Positions 6,142-8,402 of a stretch of 8,402 nt of DNA are shown here, piece after piece. The stretch covers positions 1 to 8,402 of the forward strand of contig CAMGKS010000047.1 of NCBI GenBank assembly GCA_946056785.1, written 5' to 3'. Position 1 is the stretch's first letter. Every line of letters begins with the position of its first letter. Both the position numbers and the translations under genes were made by a program. This DNA is from an uncultured Clostridia bacterium (GTDB lineage Bacteria; Bacillota; Clostridia; Christensenellales; CAG-917). A model generated the notes under the pieces. It had not been told where the DNA came from. It saw only the letters and a program-made list of their open reading frames with translations, and searched no databases.

Positions 6142-7338
6142 TTAGCCTTTGATTTTTTTATACATTTCGGCAAGTTCTTTTCTGTCCATAAGTTTAGGCA
6201 CCGGGTAAAGCGGATTGCCTTCGGAGTTTGCGTGCTTTGACATAATAGGAATATCTTCTTCCTTGATTTCAGGGAAGTGTTCAGGAATGTTCATATCCTT
6301 GTTCATTTGCTTTACGGCTTCGATGAATTTCTTTGCTTTTTCTTCACGGGTTGCACCTTGAATGCCTACGGCGTCCGCAAGTTCTGAAAGAGGCTTGTAA
6401 GCTTTTTTGCCGTATTCGTCGAGGAAATAAGGAAGAATAACAGCGTTTGCAAGTCCGTGAGCGATATGATATTGTGCGCCGAGGCTGTGGGCGACTGCAT
6501 GGACGTATCCGACGTATGCTCTCGTGAATGCTATACCTGCATAGTATGCGGCGTGTTGCATATTGTTTCTTGCTTCGATATTCGAGCCGTCCTTATATGC
6601 CGTTTCAAGATTTTCAAAAATAAGTTTTGTGGCTTTGATTGCCATTTCTTTAGTTTCTTTGGTGTTGCTGTGTCCGATATATGCTTCAACGGCATGTGTT
6701 AAAGCGTCCAAACCTGTCGTAGACGTAATATGCGGCGGAAGTTTGACGGTAATCTGCGGGTCAAGCACTGCGTATTTAGGAATAAGCACCGGGTCGTTGA
6801 TAGGGTACTTTTCCGCTTTTTCAGGGTCGGAAATGACGGCGGCAAGCGTGGTTTCAGAACCGGTGCCGGCTGTCGTCGGAACGGCGAATACAGGAGGGGT
6901 CGTCTTGCCGACTTTTAGTATGCCTTTCATTTTTCTGACAGGTTTTTTAGGTCTTGCTACTCTTGCGGCAACGCCTTTTGCACAGTCCATTGAAGAACCG
7001 CCGCCGAAAGCTATAATGGCTTCGCATTTATTTTCGTTGTAAATTTTAAGTGCGTCTTCTATGTTGCCTATGGTTGGGTTAGGAATTGTGTCGTCATAGA
7101 CAAAACAATCTATTTCCGCATTTTTAAGACCTGCCAAAAGTCCGTCGATAAGTCCTAAACTGCGAATGCCTTTATCCGTTACCAAAAGAACTTTTTTGAT
7201 GCCTTTTCCTTTTATAAATTCCGGAAGCTTTTCAAGTCCGCCTTGAATGAGTTCCGGTTTACGCCAAGGCATAAAACGAATAGCGACTCTGAAAATGCTT
7301 TGATACAATCTGCAATATGCTTTTTTAATACAATTCAT
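6142..7338 (-). CDS. Iron-containing alcohol dehydrogenase (group III)
   Basis: This is a 398-residue cytoplasmic NAD(P)-dependent dehydrogenase of the Fe-ADH family, probably reducing an aldehyde to an alcohol in fermentation; the exact substrate cannot be read from sequence. The N-terminal nucleotide-binding part shows GGGSSMDCAKG (112-122) and PTTAGTGSE (154-162). The metal ligands match the FucO pattern: Asp211 and His215 in LDALTHAVEAY, then His280 and His294 in GYVHAVAHSLG and HIAHGLANA; His284 is also conserved. Family length is usually 380-400 residues. The first ~27 residues form a basic, hydrophobic extension (Phe, Ile, Tyr, Arg, Trp) before the usual family start. The ATG at 7336-7338 has GGAGG (complement of 7344-7348) 5 nt upstream. 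It has its own promoter and terminator, so it is likely monocistronic; the AraC-type regulator downstream is a possible but unproven controller. Confidence 0.93.
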   Translation of the reverse strand: MNCIKKAYCRLYQSIFRVAIRFMPWRKPELIQGGLEKLPEFIKGKGIKKVLLVTDKGIRSLGLIDGLLAGLKNAEIDCFVYDDTIPNPTIGNIEDALKIYNENKCEAIIAFGGGSSMDCAKGVAARVARPKKPVRKMKGILKVGKTTPPVFAVPTTAGTGSETTLAAVISDPEKAEKYPINDPVLIPKYAVLDPQITVKLPPHITSTTGLDALTHAVEAYIGHSNTKETKEMAIKATKLIFENLETAYKDGSNIEARNNMQHAAYYAGIAFTRAYVGYVHAVAHSLGAQYHIAHGLANAVILPYFLDEYGKKAYKPLSELADAVGIQGATREEKAKKFIEAVKQMNKDMNIPEHFPEIKEEDIPIMSKHANSEGNPLYPVPKLMDRKELAEMYKKIKG

Positions 7339-7382
7339 ACAATCCTCCGAAATGCGATTTTATGCAATATTTGTTAATAAGA

Positions 7383-7411
7383 ATTTTAACGCTAAAAGGA
7401 AAAATTGTAAA
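7383..7411 (-). promoter_or_regulatory. Promoter of the alcohol dehydrogenase gene
   Basis: On the minus strand TTTACA (complement of 7406-7411) and TAAAAT (complement of 7383-7388) are separated by exactly 17 bp, each one mismatch from the sigma-A consensus. The predicted start near 7376 gives a leader of about 38 nt with a GGAGG ribosome binding site. No operator is obvious. Confidence 0.7.
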
Positions 7412-7485
7412 CTAATTTAAAAATCAATTTAGAAATAAAATCTGTTTTTCGATTTTAAATCGACGTTCACGGGGGTAGCTGCTAT

Positions 7486-7523
7486 CGCAAAAATCGTCAG
7501 AGCTGTTAAAACCGTATTTTGCG
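7486..7523. repeat. Inverted repeat with CGCAAAA arms
   Basis: CGCAAAA (7486-7492) is exactly complementary to TTTTGCG (7517-7523). Two mismatches inward, CG at 7495-7496 can pair with CG at 7513-7514, leaving a loop of about 16 nt. No T run follows on either strand. The function is unknown. Confidence 0.5.
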
Positions 7524-7590
7524 GCTTTACGATTTCGATATTAAATTCCGATTTTTAAAATTAGTAGGCTTCGGTTTAACGTTTAAAAGC

Positions 7591-7663
7591 TACGGCTTAA
7601 AGTGACGTATGAAAATCGGCAAAAAATTAAACGTTCTATTGTTGTTTAATAGCCAAAGCCGTA
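7591..7663. repeat. 73-nt nested inverted repeat, candidate structured RNA or regulatory site
   Basis: The outer arms TACGGCTT (7591-7598) and AAGCCGTA (7656-7663) are perfectly complementary. Inside, GGC 7618-7620 can pair with GCC 7652-7654 and ATTAAAC 7626-7632 with GTTTAAT 7644-7650, leaving an 11-nt terminal loop. Three nested stems in order suggest a folded RNA or cruciform. No flanking promoter or T run supports a defined transcript on either strand. Confidence 0.5.
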
Positions 7664-7773
7664 TTAAAATTCTTCTTGCACGCTTGCCGTACGTTTTTTG
7701 ATATCGATTCAGGCATTTTGTCCGCATTTTGCAATTTATTACCGACGTTCAGCTTTTTATTTTGCAGTGTGTT

Positions 7774-7801
7774 TTAACAATATCGTGTGAAGCGTTAAAA
7801 T
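7774..7801 (+). promoter_or_regulatory. Probable promoter of minD
   Basis: TTAACA (7774-7779) and TAAAAT (7796-7801) are 16 bp apart, each one mismatch from consensus. Transcription would begin near 7808, giving a leader of about 100 nt before the ATG at 7911. This is the best plus-strand promoter found in front of minD. Confidence 0.55.
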
Positions 7802-7879
7802 TTTGCCGTATAAGGCGAAATCGCATAAATAAACGCTTATTCAAGCAATTTTTACAAAGGTTGCTAAATTCTGCCTTAA

Positions 7880-7894
7880 AGTATATCGTATACT
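7880..7894 (+). repeat. Perfect dyad just before the minD ribosome binding site
   Basis: AGTATA (7880-7885) and TATACT (7889-7894) flank TCG. The dyad ends 7 nt before GGAGG (7902-7906). It could be a protein-binding operator or a small hairpin near the translation start. It also contains TATACT, resembling a -10 box, but a start from it would fall at the ribosome binding site, so promoter use is unlikely. Confidence 0.45.
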
Positions 7895-7910
7895 GCTTTT
7901 CGGAGGGCGT

Positions 7911-8402
7911 ATGAGAAAAATTGTTGTAACGTCAGGCAAGGGAGGAGTCGGAAAAACAACTGTCGTTGCGTCGCTTGGACGAGCGTTGAGCGATTTGGGG
8001 CAGAACGTGGTTTTGGTAGACGCCGACGTCGGACTTAACAATCTTGACGTTTGTCTGGCACTTGAAAATAAAGTGGTTTACGACATAGTTGACGTGATAT
8101 CGGGGCGATGTCGTGTTTCTCAAGCACTTATCGAAGATTTGGAAAGCGGGCTGTACGTTTTACCGTCTGCTTCGGACAATCCTATGGTAACTGCTCAGAC
8201 CTTTCGGAACGTAATCGATTCTTTGGTTGGCTTCGATTACGTATTGATAGACTGCCCTGCGGGTATTGAAAACGGTTTTCACAGGGCGGTGTCCTCCGCA
8301 AGAGAAGCAATAGTCGTTACGACTCCTGCCGTTTCGGCAATAAGAGACGCAGATAAAGTTATATCCCTTCTTTCGGGATATCAGCTTCACAGCGTGTCGG
8401 TT
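7911..8402 (+). CDS. minD: Septum site-determining ATPase MinD (3' end beyond the window)
   Basis: The first 164 codons are present and the frame is open at the right edge; complete MinD is about 265 residues. MinD is a membrane-associating ATPase that, with MinC, keeps FtsZ rings from forming near the cell poles. The deviant Walker A motif KGGVGKTT (10-17) has the signature Lys10 and Lys15. VDADVGLNNLD (36-46) is the switch I and A' region, and DYVLIDCPAG (109-118) the Walker B and switch II region with Asp114. The run VVYDIVDVISGRC (55-67), GIENGF (118-123) and TPAVSAIRDADKV (138-150) favour MinD over ParA, Soj or FlhG. The ATG at 7911 follows GGAGG (7902-7906) at a slightly short 4-nt spacing. 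The C-terminal amphipathic membrane helix and any minE lie off-window. No minC is seen upstream; the preceding gene is the divergent alcohol dehydrogenase. Confidence 0.93.
   Translation, partial: MRKIVVTSGKGGVGKTTVVASLGRALSDLGQNVVLVDADVGLNNLDVCLALENKVVYDIVDVISGRCRVSQALIEDLESGLYVLPSASDNPMVTAQTFRNVIDSLVGFDYVLIDCPAGIENGFHRAVSSAREAIVVTTPAVSAIRDADKVISLLSGYQLHSVSV

Larger units (their letters stand above)
7412..7773. other. Structured non-coding spacer between divergent promoters
   Basis: No credible coding frame is seen here. The stretch is AT-rich and contains many CGATTT or AAATCG words, for example the near-palindrome at 7450-7462 (CGATTT, one T, AAATCG). Other dyads are TTTAA 7575-7579 with TTAAA 7583-7587, and the two larger inverted repeats listed separately. 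GCATTTTG is directly repeated at 7713-7720 and 7724-7731. I found no good promoter or intrinsic terminator within it that would define a small RNA, and no recognisable remains of a gene. Confidence 0.5.

Noticed and set aside
6563..7042. A 159-codon plus-strand frame with hydrophobic runs inside the alcohol dehydrogenase
   Set aside because: Its hydrophobic look comes from reading the complement of a conserved gene, and the dehydrogenase frame has intact catalytic motifs.
7729..7914. A 61-codon plus-strand frame before minD
   Set aside because: It has no ribosome binding site, starts upstream of the predicted minD promoter, resembles no family and runs into the minD start.
7911..8402. ParA/Soj or FlhG instead of MinD
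   Set aside because: The segments after the Walker A motif, including VVYDIVDVISGRC and TPAVSAIRDADKV, match MinD better. The missing C-terminus would settle it.

Overview
The window looks like chromosomal DNA from a low-GC, anaerobic, Clostridia-type member of the Bacillota. The reasons are the AT-rich spacers, sigma-A-like promoters, strong AGGAG-type ribosome binding sites, a B12-dependent methionine synthase whose reactivation domain is a separate protein, an Rrf2 regulator, an iron-type alcohol dehydrogenase and MinD. The placement is inferred from gene style; no rRNA or other marker is present. I see no insertion sequence, CRISPR array, tRNA or prophage gene.

Layout. Bases 1-61 hold the end of an off-window transcript: a perfect intrinsic terminator, with nothing assignable in front of it. 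A good promoter at 108-135 starts a leader of about 250 nt that matches no riboswitch I know. It is followed by a plus-strand operon: metF (393-1268), a MetH reactivation protein (1346-2029), metH (2026-4425) and an Rrf2 regulator (4427-4831). The last three genes are coupled or nearly touching. MetF makes 5-methyl-tetrahydrofolate. MetH moves that methyl group through cobalamin to homocysteine, giving methionine. The small protein should rescue oxidised cobalamin using SAM and an electron donor. The Rrf2 protein carries three cysteines and may sense Fe-S status, redox state or sulfur supply.

Two minus-strand genes follow. One is an AraC-type regulator with a GyrI-like effector-binding domain (4959-5828), convergent with the operon. 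The other is an iron-containing alcohol dehydrogenase (6142-7338). The spacer between them (5829-6141) holds a bidirectional terminator, two further inverted repeats and the regulator's likely promoter. The alcohol dehydrogenase has its own promoter at 7383-7411.

A 572-base gap (7339-7910) lies between the divergent alcohol dehydrogenase and minD. It contains several inverted repeats, including a nested 73-nt one, and no credible gene. The first 164 codons of minD run off the right edge at 8402.

Most of the window is ordinary metabolism. The observations most worth following up are an internal ribosome binding site and start codon exactly at the domain boundary of the AraC-type regulator, the unexplained metF leader, the cysteine-rich reactivation protein paired with a cysteine-bearing Rrf2 regulator, and the structured minD/alcohol dehydrogenase spacer.
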